The notes below the pieces were generated by a model that worked only from the letters and a program-made list of their open reading frames with translations, made no database searches and was not told the origin of the DNA. The position numbers were made by a program, and so were the translations under genes. From assembly GCA_041687015.1 (NCBI GenBank), contig JAWLCT010000004.1:1-64000 (forward strand): a stretch of DNA of 64,000 bases, in the 5' to 3' direction. Positions within the stretch are counted from its first letter, which is position 1, and every line of letters starts with the position of its first letter. Positions 34,127-41,936 of this stretch are shown here, piece after piece. This stretch comes from JALOAT01 sp041687015. GTDB lineage: Bacteria > Pseudomonadota > Gammaproteobacteria > Thiohalomonadales > Thiohalomonadaceae.

Positions 34127-36287
34127 GCGCCCGTCAGGGAATGACCACGTTTTCCGTGTCGCTTGGGGTCCTCAGCGCTTTTACCTCTCCATGGGATGGA
34201 AGACGCTGATTGCCTTTGCCCTTGTCGTCTTCATTCCCATGCTCGGCCTGCTCGCGCTGACCAGTTCGGCACTGCGCGATGCGCTCGAGAACGAAACCCT
34301 CAACGGATTGGAAGCAAACCTGCGCGGTGCCTGGCGGGTCTTCCATGAGCGCAGCAACAGTCTGCGCGATGCCCTGCTCCAATCCGCGTCCACGCCGGCG
34401 GTTCAGGACGCGCTGAAACGGGCCGATCGCACGGCGCTGACTGCACTGCTGAACCGCCATGGCACATTGCACCCCTATGCCGACGTGTGGCTGGTACTCG
34501 ATCGCGACCAACGCATCATCGCGCGACGCCATGGTCCTGTCGGCGAGATCGCCCTGCTCAACAACGCCGTCGCGCAGGCCATGGCGCTCGACAAGCCCGT
34601 GGTTTCCACGGAACTACTGAGCAATGTGCTGTTCATGCAGGAAAACCCGCTGGAATACAGCAATCTCGACACCCAGGTGCTGACCCAGACGGTGGTCGTC
34701 CCGGTACGCCATGCCGGTCGCCATGTGGGCGCTCTGGTCAGTGTGGTGTTGCTCAACAACGACAACTGGCTGCCCAATGCCATTCACGATTACCTGAGCA
34801 TCGAAGCGGCGCTGTTCGCGTCGGTCATCCAGGAATCACGCATCATTTCCGCTTCCAACCGTCCCAACAACATCTGGGCGACCGGACTGCTCGCGCCCAT
34901 GAGCCTGAACCGTGCCATCCAACAGGGTGAGGTGTTCCGGGGGCAGACACTGATCAACGAAATTCCCAGCTTCGTCATCTCCGAGCCCATCCTGAACCTG
35001 GAAGGGGTTTCCATCGGCGCCCTGTCCATCGGAGTTCGGCGTTCGAGCATCGATGCGCTGATTGCCGAGAACACGCGTTATATCTATCTGTTCATCGGCG
35101 TGGGCATGGCGCTCTCGCTGTTTATCGCCTTTCTGGCCTATCGCGACACCATGACACCCATGCGCGCCATCATCCGCGCCATGGACAGCTTCGCCAAAGG
35201 AAACCTGCAGGCCCGCACCGACATCCGGACCAAGGACGAGTTCGAGGGCATGGGTGCCGGCTTCAATCGCATGGCCAGCGCTGTTCAGGAGCACCAGCAG
35301 CGGGTTGAGAGCTTCAATTCTCTCGCCTCACTGCTGATCTCCAGCCGCAAACCCGACGAATTGCTGCGCCTTGCTTTGGACAAACTGGTCGACCTCACAG
35401 GGGCCCAGAGCGGCGCCATCTATATGGCCAATCGCGACAGCGGCGACACCCACCTGAAACCGTTCGTCGCCTATGGACTGCACATGGCCACCATGGGCCC
35501 GTTGGACCTGGGCCAGGGTCTGCCGGGCGAAGCCGCCCTGAAGCGTCGTCCCATCCACGTGCGCCGCCCCTCCGCGGAATGCCGCATCACTATCAATTTC
35601 GGTGTTGCCGAGGCGCTGCCCAACGAAGTGGCGTTCTTTCCCATCGTTTACCGCGATGAACTGCTCGGCCTGTTGATGCTGGCGACCCTCGACCGCTTCC
35701 GCCCCGAAGAAATCGGCATGCTGGAGTACGCCACCAACCAGATCGCCATCGTGCTCGAAAACGCCTTCACGCACGAGAAGGTCGAGCGTCTGTCCATCAC
35801 CGACGAACTGACCCAGGTGTTCAACCGGCGCTACCTGACGCGCCGCCTGGACGAGGAATTTGCCAAAGCGGAGCGGTATCGCACACCGTTGTCGGTGCTC
35901 CTCATCGACCTGGATCATTTCAAGCGGATCAACGATCGCTTCGGTCATCAGGTGGGCGACCAGGCGCTCCGCACCGTAGCCGCCCTCATCCGCAGCAATC
36001 TGCGCGAGGTGGATGTGGTCGGGCGCTACGGCGGCGAGGAGTTCCTCGTTCTGCTGCCCCATACCCCGGGGCCGGATGCCCTGGCGGTGGCCAACAAAAT
36101 CCGTGCGGCGGTGGAGTCCACCGAGCTGCCCGGACATGCGGAGTTGAAACTGTCCCTGAGCGCAGGGGTTGCCACCTTCCCTGAACTGGACGTCGGCACG
36201 GTGGATGAACTGGTTGCGCGCGCCGATCAGGCGCTCTACGCGGCCAAATCCACAGGCCGTAATCAAGTCATCGCTGCCACGGCATGA
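34110..36287 (+). CDS. Membrane-bound diguanylate cyclase (dCache-like, HAMP, GAF, GGDEF)
   Basis: 725 residues. Membrane helix about 30-51, a periplasmic sensor of about 270 residues (dCache-like), second helix about 323-344, HAMP to about 400, GAF about 405-560, and a C-terminal GGDEF domain with intact GGEEF at 641-645 and the inhibitory RxxD site (REVD, 632-635) at the usual five-residue spacing. It should therefore make c-di-GMP and be product-inhibited. The ligand is unknown. The start could also be MGWKTLIAF (near 34194), since the first 27 residues are poorly conserved-looking. A sigma-54 RNA/terminator unit lies directly upstream. Confidence 0.92.
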   Translation: MLTPVKRPSGNDHVFRVAWGPQRFYLSMGWKTLIAFALVVFIPMLGLLALTSSALRDALENETLNGLEANLRGAWRVFHERSNSLRDALLQSASTPAVQDALKRADRTALTALLNRHGTLHPYADVWLVLDRDQRIIARRHGPVGEIALLNNAVAQAMALDKPVVSTELLSNVLFMQENPLEYSNLDTQVLTQTVVVPVRHAGRHVGALVSVVLLNNDNWLPNAIHDYLSIEAALFASVIQESRIISASNRPNNIWATGLLAPMSLNRAIQQGEVFRGQTLINEIPSFVISEPILNLEGVSIGALSIGVRRSSIDALIAENTRYIYLFIGVGMALSLFIAFLAYRDTMTPMRAIIRAMDSFAKGNLQARTDIRTKDEFEGMGAGFNRMASAVQEHQQRVESFNSLASLLISSRKPDELLRLALDKLVDLTGAQSGAIYMANRDSGDTHLKPFVAYGLHMATMGPLDLGQGLPGEAALKRRPIHVRRPSAECRITINFGVAEALPNEVAFFPIVYRDELLGLLMLATLDRFRPEEIGMLEYATNQIAIVLENAFTHEKVERLSITDELTQVFNRRYLTRRLDEEFAKAERYRTPLSVLLIDLDHFKRINDRFGHQVGDQALRTVAALIRSNLREVDVVGRYGGEEFLVLLPHTPGPDALAVANKIRAAVESTELPGHAELKLSLSAGVATFPELDVGTVDELVARADQALYAAKSTGRNQVIAATA

Positions 36288-36429
36288 CAGAAACGGATCT
36301 GACATCCCGTTGCAGTAATGGCAGGCATGACAGGTCGGGACAGGACAGACACCGCAAATTCACCGGTTCAGTCAGGTTCCCGGGGCGAAACCCTATCCCT
36401 TTGGGAATACTTATTAGGGTTCGCTAACG

Positions 36430-36445
36430 TGGCATGTGCATTGCA
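36430..36445 (+). promoter_or_regulatory. Sigma-54 promoter for the rhodanese operon
   Basis: TGGCATGTGCATTGCA fits TGGCAYR-N4-TTGCW with correct GG/GC spacing (GG 36431-36432, GC 36443-36444). Predicted start near 36456, about 68 nt before the first gene. Several TGACA half-sites lie upstream (about 36285-36332). Confidence 0.75.
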
Positions 36446-36523
36446 ATTTTTCCCGCAGGACGGGCGTTCGCAATGCCCCCTTATTGACCAAGCCGGCAGA
36501 AGATCCGGCCTCTCGGAGGAGAC

Positions 36524-36670
36524 ATGAAAAAAATCGGGTTTGCCTTGCTTTCACTCTTTCTGATGTTCTCGCACGCCGCCGTGTTCGCCAATGAATCGGC
36601 ACCCGCGGAACAACAGGATTCGTCCGGCTCCACCACTTCGGAAGCGGGTGGTGCGGAACCGGATTGCTAA
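36524..36670 (+). CDS. Small exported protein, 48 aa, C-terminal cysteine
   Basis: Starts MKKIGFALLSLFLMFSHAAV with cleavage expected after VFA, leaving a mature peptide of about 25 residues rich in Ser, Glu and Gly that ends in Asp-Cys. A strong GGAGGAG ribosome site lies 2-3 nt before the ATG's ACATG context. It is the first gene after the sigma-54 promoter and 90 nt before the first rhodanese. No family recognised. The lone terminal Cys in a sulfur operon is suggestive of a thiol or persulfide carrier, but this is speculation. Confidence 0.7.
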   Translation: MKKIGFALLSLFLMFSHAAVFANESAPAEQQDSSGSTTSEAGGAEPDC

Positions 36671-36760
36671 ATTCCCGCCCTGCTCGCCCGAGCAGGGGGA
36701 ATCCGGCAGACGCCGGCTATAACAACGAGAACGCGTTCAAAACACCAAGGAGACTCTCTG

Positions 36761-37417
36761 ATGAAGCTGAGCAAAGTACTGACCTCGACGGCCCTGGCGG
36801 CCTGCATTGCCCTGCCGGGCGCTGTTTTCGCCAAGGATCTGTCCGTGAAGATCACGCCGGAGATCGCCTCCGTGGACGTGATGCACGGCGGCAAGAAGAC
36901 CACCATCATGCGCAACCAGGACGAGAAGGCCACCGTCAACCCGGCGTTCGCCAAGACCTCGCGCAAGTGCCCGCCGTTCTGCATCCAGCCGGCCCAGCTT
37001 GCGCCCGGTGTGGAGACCATCGGCGAAGTGGAAATGGTCCATTACCTGAAGCAGATGAGCGCGGGTGACAAGTCCATCCTGGTGGTCGACTCCCGTACAC
37101 CTGACTGGGTCGAGAAGGGCACCATCCCGGGCGCCAAGAACATTCCGTGGAACAAGCTGAATCCTGCGAGTGGTGCCAGCCCGTTCGATATCTCCGACAT
37201 CATGGAAAAGGAATTCGGCGCCAAGAATCAGGAAGGCCTGTGGGACTTTTCCGATGCCAAGACCCTGGTGATGTTCTGCAACGGCATGTGGTGCGGCCAG
37301 TCGCCGAACAACATCAAGACCCTGCTCAAGTTCGGTTACCCCGCCCACAAGATCAAGTGGTATCGCGGCGGTATGCAGGACTGGGAAAACCTGGGCCTGA
37401 CCACGGTCAAGCCGTAA
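36761..37417 (+). CDS. Periplasmic rhodanese-like sulfurtransferase (copy 1)
   Basis: 218 residues. Sec signal peptide (1-24, ending AVFA). Mature protein has an N-terminal segment with a CPPFC pair (Cys70, Cys74) and a rhodanese domain: ILVVDSRTPDWVEKGTIPGAKNIPW and the active loop FCNGMWCGQSPNN, where Cys173 is the expected sulfur-accepting cysteine and Cys178 a second thiol. Rhodaneses move sulfane sulfur between thiols, cyanide or sulfite. It is nearly identical over about 185 residues to the next gene. Ribosome site AAGGAG. Probably transcribed from the sigma-54 promoter at 36430. Confidence 0.92.
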   Translation: MKLSKVLTSTALAACIALPGAVFAKDLSVKITPEIASVDVMHGGKKTTIMRNQDEKATVNPAFAKTSRKCPPFCIQPAQLAPGVETIGEVEMVHYLKQMSAGDKSILVVDSRTPDWVEKGTIPGAKNIPWNKLNPASGASPFDISDIMEKEFGAKNQEGLWDFSDAKTLVMFCNGMWCGQSPNNIKTLLKFGYPAHKIKWYRGGMQDWENLGLTTVKP

Positions 37418-37451
37418 CCGCCCGTCGCTGCGAAATCGAAAGGAACACGAC

Positions 37452-38129
37452 ATGAAGCAAACGAAGTTCGTTGCCACCCTGATGGCTGTGGCTGCGCTGG
37501 GTCTTGCCAGCGGCTGCGCCAGCACCAACGCCAATACCGCCGCAGTTAAACCCGCCGTGTCCATCACGCCTGACCTTGGGTCCGTCGACGTGATGCATGC
37601 CGGCAAGAAGACCACCATCATCCGTAATCAGGATGAGAAGGCCAACGTGAACCCGGCTTTCGCCAAGACCTCGCGCAAGTGCCCGCCGTTCTGCATTCAG
37701 CCGGCCCAGCTTGCCCCGGGCGTCGACACCATTGGTGAAGTCGAGATGTTGCATTACCTGAAGCAGATGAGCGAAGGTAATGCCTCCATCCTGGTGGTGG
37801 ATTCCCGTACCCCGGACTGGGTCGAGAAGGGCACCATCCCCGGCGCCAAGAACATTCCGTGGAACAAGCTGAACCCCGCCAGCGGTGCCAGCCCGTTCGA
37901 TATCGCGGACATCATGGAAAAGGAATTCGGGGCCAAGAGCCAGGAGGGTCTGTGGGACTTCTCCGATGCCAAGACCCTGGTGATGTTCTGCAACGGCATG
38001 TGGTGCGGCCAGTCCCCCAACAACATCCGCACCCTGCTCAAGTTCGGTTACCCCGCCGAGAAGATCAAGTGGTATCGCGGCGGCATGCAGAACTGGGAAA
38101 ACCTGGGCTTCACGGTGGTCAAGCCGTAA
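37452..38129 (+). CDS. Lipoprotein rhodanese-like sulfurtransferase (copy 2)
   Basis: 225 residues. Instead of a cleaved Sec peptide it has a lipobox, LASGC, with lipid-modified Cys22 followed by Ala-Ser, so it should be sorted to the outer membrane by the Lol system. The rest mirrors copy 1: CPPFC (Cys77, Cys81), ILVVDSRTPDWVEKG and FCNGMWCGQSPNN (Cys180, Cys185). The tandem pair arose by duplication and then changed only its targeting. A terminator follows 26 nt after the stop. Confidence 0.92.
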   Translation: MKQTKFVATLMAVAALGLASGCASTNANTAAVKPAVSITPDLGSVDVMHAGKKTTIIRNQDEKANVNPAFAKTSRKCPPFCIQPAQLAPGVDTIGEVEMLHYLKQMSEGNASILVVDSRTPDWVEKGTIPGAKNIPWNKLNPASGASPFDIADIMEKEFGAKSQEGLWDFSDAKTLVMFCNGMWCGQSPNNIRTLLKFGYPAEKIKWYRGGMQNWENLGFTVVKP

Positions 38130-38154
38130 GGCAACCACACCGAACCCCAGAAAG

Positions 38155-38183
38155 GGGCGGCCAATCGGCCGCCCTTTTCTTTT
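38155..38183 (+). terminator. Intrinsic terminator of the rhodanese operon
   Basis: Perfect stem GGGCGGCC / GGCCGCCC (38155-38162, 38167-38174), AATC loop, followed by TTTTCTTTT. Confidence 0.92.
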
Positions 38184-38504
38184 GCACTTGAGGCAAGCAG
38201 CAACCACGGAGGCCGCGGAGGGGCACGGAGAAGTGGACGGGTGTTTTACCCGCGTTCTTCGGGAAACGGAAAACTGAAACTCAGGAAGCCAGCGCCACCC
38301 CAGCGGGCCGCTTGCTGCGCGCCAGGAAAGTCGCCGACGGCCGAGGCGCGGAAACAACGGAAGCCACGGTGACGAGCATTTTCTTTCCTCCGTGGCCTCC
38401 GTGGTTAACCGCTTTTTCCACCGCTTCAACAGGGTGACGATTGGGATCTTCGTAGGAGCGGCCTCAGGCCGCGATTCTTGAAGGCATGCTGCGCCATCGC
38501 GGCC

Positions 38505-38604
38505 NNNNNNNNNNNNNNNNNNNNNNNNNNNNNNNNNNNNNNNNNNNNNNNNNNNNNNNNNNNNNNNNNNNNNNNNNNNNNNNNNNNNNNNNNNNNNNNN
38601 NNNN
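38505..38604. other. Assembly gap of 100 N
   Basis: Exactly 100 N, a conventional placeholder. It interrupts the right arm of the first REP-like repeat: the flanks ATCGCGGCC and TGGGGCCGCTCC are directly contiguous in the second copy (38863-38886). The true gap may be zero or one or more 268-bp units. Confidence 0.97.
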
Positions 38605-38818
38605 TGGGGCCGCTCCTACAGGTTGGAGAAAACCATTGAGGGATCTCCCCGTGTTCCCCGTGTCCCCCGTGGTTAACGCTTTTTGCCTTCATGTCCGCCT
38701 GCGTTCAATGACGGACCTTGAGTCCAAATGGCGGAACCGAAAACGACTTTTCTTCTCCGTGGCCCTCCGTGGTTAACCGCCTTTTCCACCGCTTCAACAG
38801 GGTGACGATTGGATCTTC

Positions 38819-38886
38819 GTAGGAGCGGCCTCAGGCCGCGATTCTTGAAGGCATGCTGCGCCATCGCGGCCTGGGGCCGCTCCTAC
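38819..38886. repeat. REP-like inverted repeat (GTAGGAGCGGCC type)
   Basis: Arms at 38819-38842 and 38863-38886, 24 nt each with one mismatch; they begin GTAGGAGCGG and end CCGCTCCTAC. A copy at 38452-38619 is split by the gap. The GTAGGAGCGGC family is widespread as extragenic palindromes in pseudomonads and relatives. Confidence 0.85.
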
Positions 38887-39062
38887 AGGTTGGAGAAAAC
38901 CATTGAGGGATCTCCCCGTGTTCCCCGTGTCCCCCGTGGTTAACGCTTTTTGCCTTCATGTCCGCCTGCGCTCAATGACGGACCTTGAGTCCAAATGGCG
39001 GAACCGAAAACGACTTTTCTTCTCCGTGGCCCTCAGTGTTTAACCGCTTTTTCTTGTCTCCC

Positions 39063-40445
39063 TCACTCCTCCGGAAAAGCCGCCGACAGTTCCGGTGGCA
39101 GTTGGGCGCGCAGTTTCTGCACGTAACGGTACAGGGTGCGTTCGCTGACACCGAGGATCTGGGCCGCACGGGCACGGTGACCGTCACAGCGTTGCAGGGC
39201 GGCAATGATTTCCTCGTCCGAAAAACGACCGCCCCGGCGTTCGATCAAGCGCCGGCGGCGTGGCGGCAGATCACCCAAACTGCGGGGCCGTTCCTCCAGA
39301 CGTTCGCGCGGTTTGCGCGTGGTCTCGAACACCACATGCTCCGGGCACATGACCTGCCCATAGGCCAGGATGGCCGCGCGCTCCAGCACGTTGCGCAGCT
39401 CGCGCACGTTTCCCGGATAGTCGTGGCTCATGAGCGTCTCGATCACGTCCGGTGACAGCGGCAGGTGCCGATCGCCATCTTCGATACGGGTCAGGAAGTG
39501 CTCGGCGAGCGCTGGAATGTCGTCGGGACGTTCGCGCAGGCTGGGAATGGTGACGGGAAAAGCGGATAGACGGTAGTACAGGTCCTGGCGGAAATCGCCC
39601 CGCTCGACCATGGCCTGCAGGTCCTTGTTGGTCGCGGCGATGACGCGCACGTCCACATCGATGTACTCGGTGCCGCCGATCCGTCGGATGGTGCCGGTCT
39701 CGAGCACGCGCAGCAGCTTGGTCTGCAACGGCAGGGGCAATTCGGCAATCTCGTCGATGAACAACGTACCGCCGTGCGCCACCTCGAACAGGCCCTTCTT
39801 GCGCGTTGCCGCGCCCGTGAACGCCCCCTTCTCGTGTCCGAACAGTTCGCTTTCGATGAGATTCTCTCCCAGCGTGCCGCAGTCCACGATGACGAAGGGC
39901 AGGCGCGAGCGCTGGGAGTATTGATGGACATACTGGGCGACACACTCCTTGCCAACGCCGCTCTCTCCCAGCAGCAGCACCGTGGTCGGTGTGGGCGCCA
40001 CCCGCTGCAACAGGCTGATCATGCGCAGCATCGGCCGCGAGCGGCCGACCAGGATGCGATCTTCCGCGGGCCGGCTCACCGGATAGATGGTCTCACCCAC
40101 GTAGAGCACCTTGCCGTCGGGTCCCAGCAGCGGCGTGGAATGCAACTGACAGAACTCCTCGGCGCCGTCGCGGTAATGTACGTGCATCACCTGCGTGGGT
40201 TCGCCGGTCTCGAACACGATCTCCAGCGGGCAGTGCTCACCGTTTTGGCTGCACGGCACGTCGGAATGGTGGGAGATCTCATGGCACGGACGCCCCACTA
40301 CGGCGGCGACATTGGGGTGGCCGTAATGCTTCAGGTAGTTCTTGTTCGCCGCGACGATCTTGTAGTCGCGATTGATGACCACGAACGGGTCAGGAAATAT
40401 GTCGATGATTTGCTCACACGAAGGCTTCCCGCCGGTCGGCTCCAT
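39063..40445 (-). CDS. fisR: Sigma-54-dependent activator, FisR-like sulfane-sulfur sensor
   Basis: 460 residues. N-terminal PAS-like sensor (about 8-125) with Cys54, Cys65 and Cys72 (RPCHEISHHSDVPC ... HCPLEI). This spacing equals the three reactive cysteines of FisR, the Cupriavidus activator of sulfide-oxidation genes (C53, C64, C71 as I recall). AAA+ domain: Walker A GESGVGKE (160-167), sigma-54 contact loop GAFTGA (207-212), Walker B GGTLFIDEI. C-terminal Fis-type HTH (GHRARAAQILGVSERTLYRYVQKL region). It lies between the rhodanese operon and sqr, both with sigma-54 promoters. Some other Cys-rich activator is possible but less likely. Confidence 0.88.
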   Translation of the reverse strand: MEPTGGKPSCEQIIDIFPDPFVVINRDYKIVAANKNYLKHYGHPNVAAVVGRPCHEISHHSDVPCSQNGEHCPLEIVFETGEPTQVMHVHYRDGAEEFCQLHSTPLLGPDGKVLYVGETIYPVSRPAEDRILVGRSRPMLRMISLLQRVAPTPTTVLLLGESGVGKECVAQYVHQYSQRSRLPFVIVDCGTLGENLIESELFGHEKGAFTGAATRKKGLFEVAHGGTLFIDEIAELPLPLQTKLLRVLETGTIRRIGGTEYIDVDVRVIAATNKDLQAMVERGDFRQDLYYRLSAFPVTIPSLRERPDDIPALAEHFLTRIEDGDRHLPLSPDVIETLMSHDYPGNVRELRNVLERAAILAYGQVMCPEHVVFETTRKPRERLEERPRSLGDLPPRRRRLIERRGGRFSDEEIIAALQRCDGHRARAAQILGVSERTLYRYVQKLRAQLPPELSAAFPEE

Positions 40446-40484
40446 AATGCTCCCCCCATGGTGAATTCGTATTTCTTCTTATTT

Positions 40485-40515
40485 TGTCATGTTATGACAT
40501 GACACTTGATGTCAT
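40485..40515. promoter_or_regulatory. TGTCA/TGACA repeat cluster upstream of fisR
   Basis: TGTCAT (40485-40490), ATGACA (40494-40499), TGACA (40500-40504) and TGTCAT (40510-40515) form nested inverted repeats 40-70 bp before the fisR start. Suitable for autoregulation. The same half-sites occur in the inverted repeat at 33856-33880. Confidence 0.5.
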
Positions 40516-40558
40516 GCTTTTGCCATGCTGCCACGCTACCCACCACCTGTCAAAGCAC

Positions 40559-40586
40559 AAAAAAACGGGGACCACAAGGTCCCCGT
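40559..40586 (-). terminator. Intrinsic terminator of sqr
   Basis: Stem CGGGGACC / GGTCCCCG (40566-40573, 40578-40585), 4-nt loop. On the minus strand it is followed by seven T (complement of the A-run 40559-40565), 17 nt after the sqr stop. Confidence 0.92.
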
Positions 40587-40602
40587 TTGTGCCTGACTGG
40601 CC

Positions 40603-41874
40603 TTACTTGAGCTTGTCGATGCCCAGGGCCTTGAGGATGTACTTCTCGTAGAGCGGGTCATTCGAACCTTTTTTCATCTTGTTGATGAAGTACTTTTCGA
40701 AGGCGACCTTGGCCATGTGCACCCACTTGCCCTTCTTCATCCAGGACAGATTGCGGGGCGGGATTTGCGGCATGGCCACGAAGGCGACGCCGGTATCGCC
40801 CAGATCCGCCAGGCAGATGGCGTTCCAGGTCCCCTTCTGGTCCGGGGCCTTGCCCTCGATGGCGTTCTTGATGTTATGGGCGGTGGCCGCAACCATGGAC
40901 TCGATCATGTAGCCGGTCTTGGGCGTGCCGGTGGGCACGGGCGTCGCTTCCACCGGCGGGATAGCGATGCACACGCCCACCGAATAGATGTTGTTCCACT
41001 TGGGATTGTGCTGGAATTCATTCACCTTCACGAACCCACGCGGGTTCACCAGGTCCTCACCCACGTTCATCACCGCGTCCACGCCCTTGAAGGCCGGGAT
41101 CATGACGTTGAACTTGAACGGGATCTCGTGCTCCTTGATCACCTCGCCCTTGTCATTGTGCTCGGCCACGTGCATCACACCAGGCTCCACCTTGGTAACC
41201 TTGGCGTTGCAGATCCACTGGATGTGATGCTGGCGGAGTTCCGATTCCAGCATGCCTTTGGAGTCGCCCACGCCGCCCAGGCCCAGGTGACCGATGTAGG
41301 GTTCCGAGGTGACGAAGATCATCTTGACCTTGTCGCGGATTTTGCGACGGCGCAGGTCCGTATCCATGATGAACGCGGTCTCGTAGGCGGGACCGAAGCA
41401 GGACGCGCCCTGGGTCGCGCCCACCACCAGCGGGCCGGGCGCCTTCACGAATTCCTGCCAGTCCTGCCAGGCCTTCTCGGCATGATCGATGGTGCACACG
41501 GAGTGGGTATGCCCGTTGGGGCCAAGGCCCGGCACTTCGTCGAAAGCCAGTTTGGGGCCGGTGGCAATGATCAGATAGTCGTAATTCACCACTTCACCGC
41601 CGTCCACGACCACCTGGTTCTGGTCGGGCTTGATCTCCGTTGCCGGGCGCGCGATGAGTTTGATGTTCTGACGGGCCAGGTAGGGTTCCAGCTGGAACGT
41701 GGTGTCCTGGCGGGTACGCCAACCCACGGCCACCCAGGGATTCGACGGCACGAAGCTGAAGGTATCGGAACTGGCGATCACCGTGACCTCATGCCCTTTG
41801 CCCAGTACCGCGCGCACGTCGTACGCCGCGGGAAGACCGCCGGTGCTCGCACCGATAATGACGATATGTGCCAT
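40603..41874 (-). CDS. sqr: Sulfide:quinone oxidoreductase, type I
   Basis: 423-residue flavoprotein, peripheral on the inner membrane. It oxidises sulfide to sulfane sulfur/polysulfide and reduces quinone. Dinucleotide fold MAHIVIIGASTGGLPAAYD; FAD region LIIATGPKLAF. The three catalytic cysteines known from the Acidithiobacillus ferrooxidans enzyme (128, 160, 356) align with Cys127 (HSVCTIDHAEKA), Cys159 (GASCFGPAYE) and Cys354 (TWNAICLADLG). The PPVEATPVPTGTPKTGYMIESM signature is also typical. C-terminal basic/aromatic helix KVAFEKYFINKMKKG fits membrane attachment. A sigma-54 promoter lies 48 nt upstream and a terminator follows. Confidence 0.95.
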   Translation of the reverse strand: MAHIVIIGASTGGLPAAYDVRAVLGKGHEVTVIASSDTFSFVPSNPWVAVGWRTRQDTTFQLEPYLARQNIKLIARPATEIKPDQNQVVVDGGEVVNYDYLIIATGPKLAFDEVPGLGPNGHTHSVCTIDHAEKAWQDWQEFVKAPGPLVVGATQGASCFGPAYETAFIMDTDLRRRKIRDKVKMIFVTSEPYIGHLGLGGVGDSKGMLESELRQHHIQWICNAKVTKVEPGVMHVAEHNDKGEVIKEHEIPFKFNVMIPAFKGVDAVMNVGEDLVNPRGFVKVNEFQHNPKWNNIYSVGVCIAIPPVEATPVPTGTPKTGYMIESMVAATAHNIKNAIEGKAPDQKGTWNAICLADLGDTGVAFVAMPQIPPRNLSWMKKGKWVHMAKVAFEKYFINKMKKGSNDPLYEKYILKALGIDKLK

Positions 41875-41921
41875 TGAAACTCCTCCGGAAGTGAATGGTG
41901 GTCAAAATCGGCCAATAACAA

Positions 41922-41936
41922 GCAATTCACGTACCA
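41922..41936 (-). promoter_or_regulatory. Sigma-54 promoter for sqr
   Basis: Read on the minus strand: TGGTACGTGAATTGC, matching TGGCACG-N4-TTGC with one change (C to T). Invariant GG (41934-41935) and GC (41922-41923) are at correct spacing. Predicted start near 41910, 36 nt before sqr. It overlaps the stop codon of the small membrane-protein gene. Confidence 0.7.

Larger units (their letters stand above)
38200..39060. repeat. Composite intergenic repeat block, including a 268-bp tandem duplication
   Basis: About 860 nt without genes. Starts with a CCACGGAGG-type element (38201-38235). Then a unit beginning TGGTTAACCGC occurs at 38402 and again at 38770, 368 nt apart including 100 N, so the unit is about 268 bp; a third, partial start is at about 39036. 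Each unit has a REP-like inverted repeat, a CCGTGTTCCCCGTGTC stretch and CTTCTCCGTGGCCCTC. The two units are almost identical. Frames in this block give HGGHGE-like peptides and are artefacts. Confidence 0.9.

Noticed and set aside
33883..34209. 108-codon frame across the sigma-54 promoter and terminator
   Set aside because: It would be translated through an intrinsic terminator and has no ribosome site.
38402..39045. CRISPR array
   Set aside because: Only two long near-identical units, with no short repeat/spacer pattern and no cas genes.
38426..39205. Short frames giving HGGHGE and EGHGEEK peptides
   Set aside because: Translations of intergenic repeats, and some cross the N gap; not genes.
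40603..41874. Flavocytochrome c sulfide dehydrogenase flavoprotein
   Set aside because: No signal peptide and no cytochrome partner gene; the three-cysteine set and C-terminal basic helix fit type I sulfide:quinone oxidoreductase.
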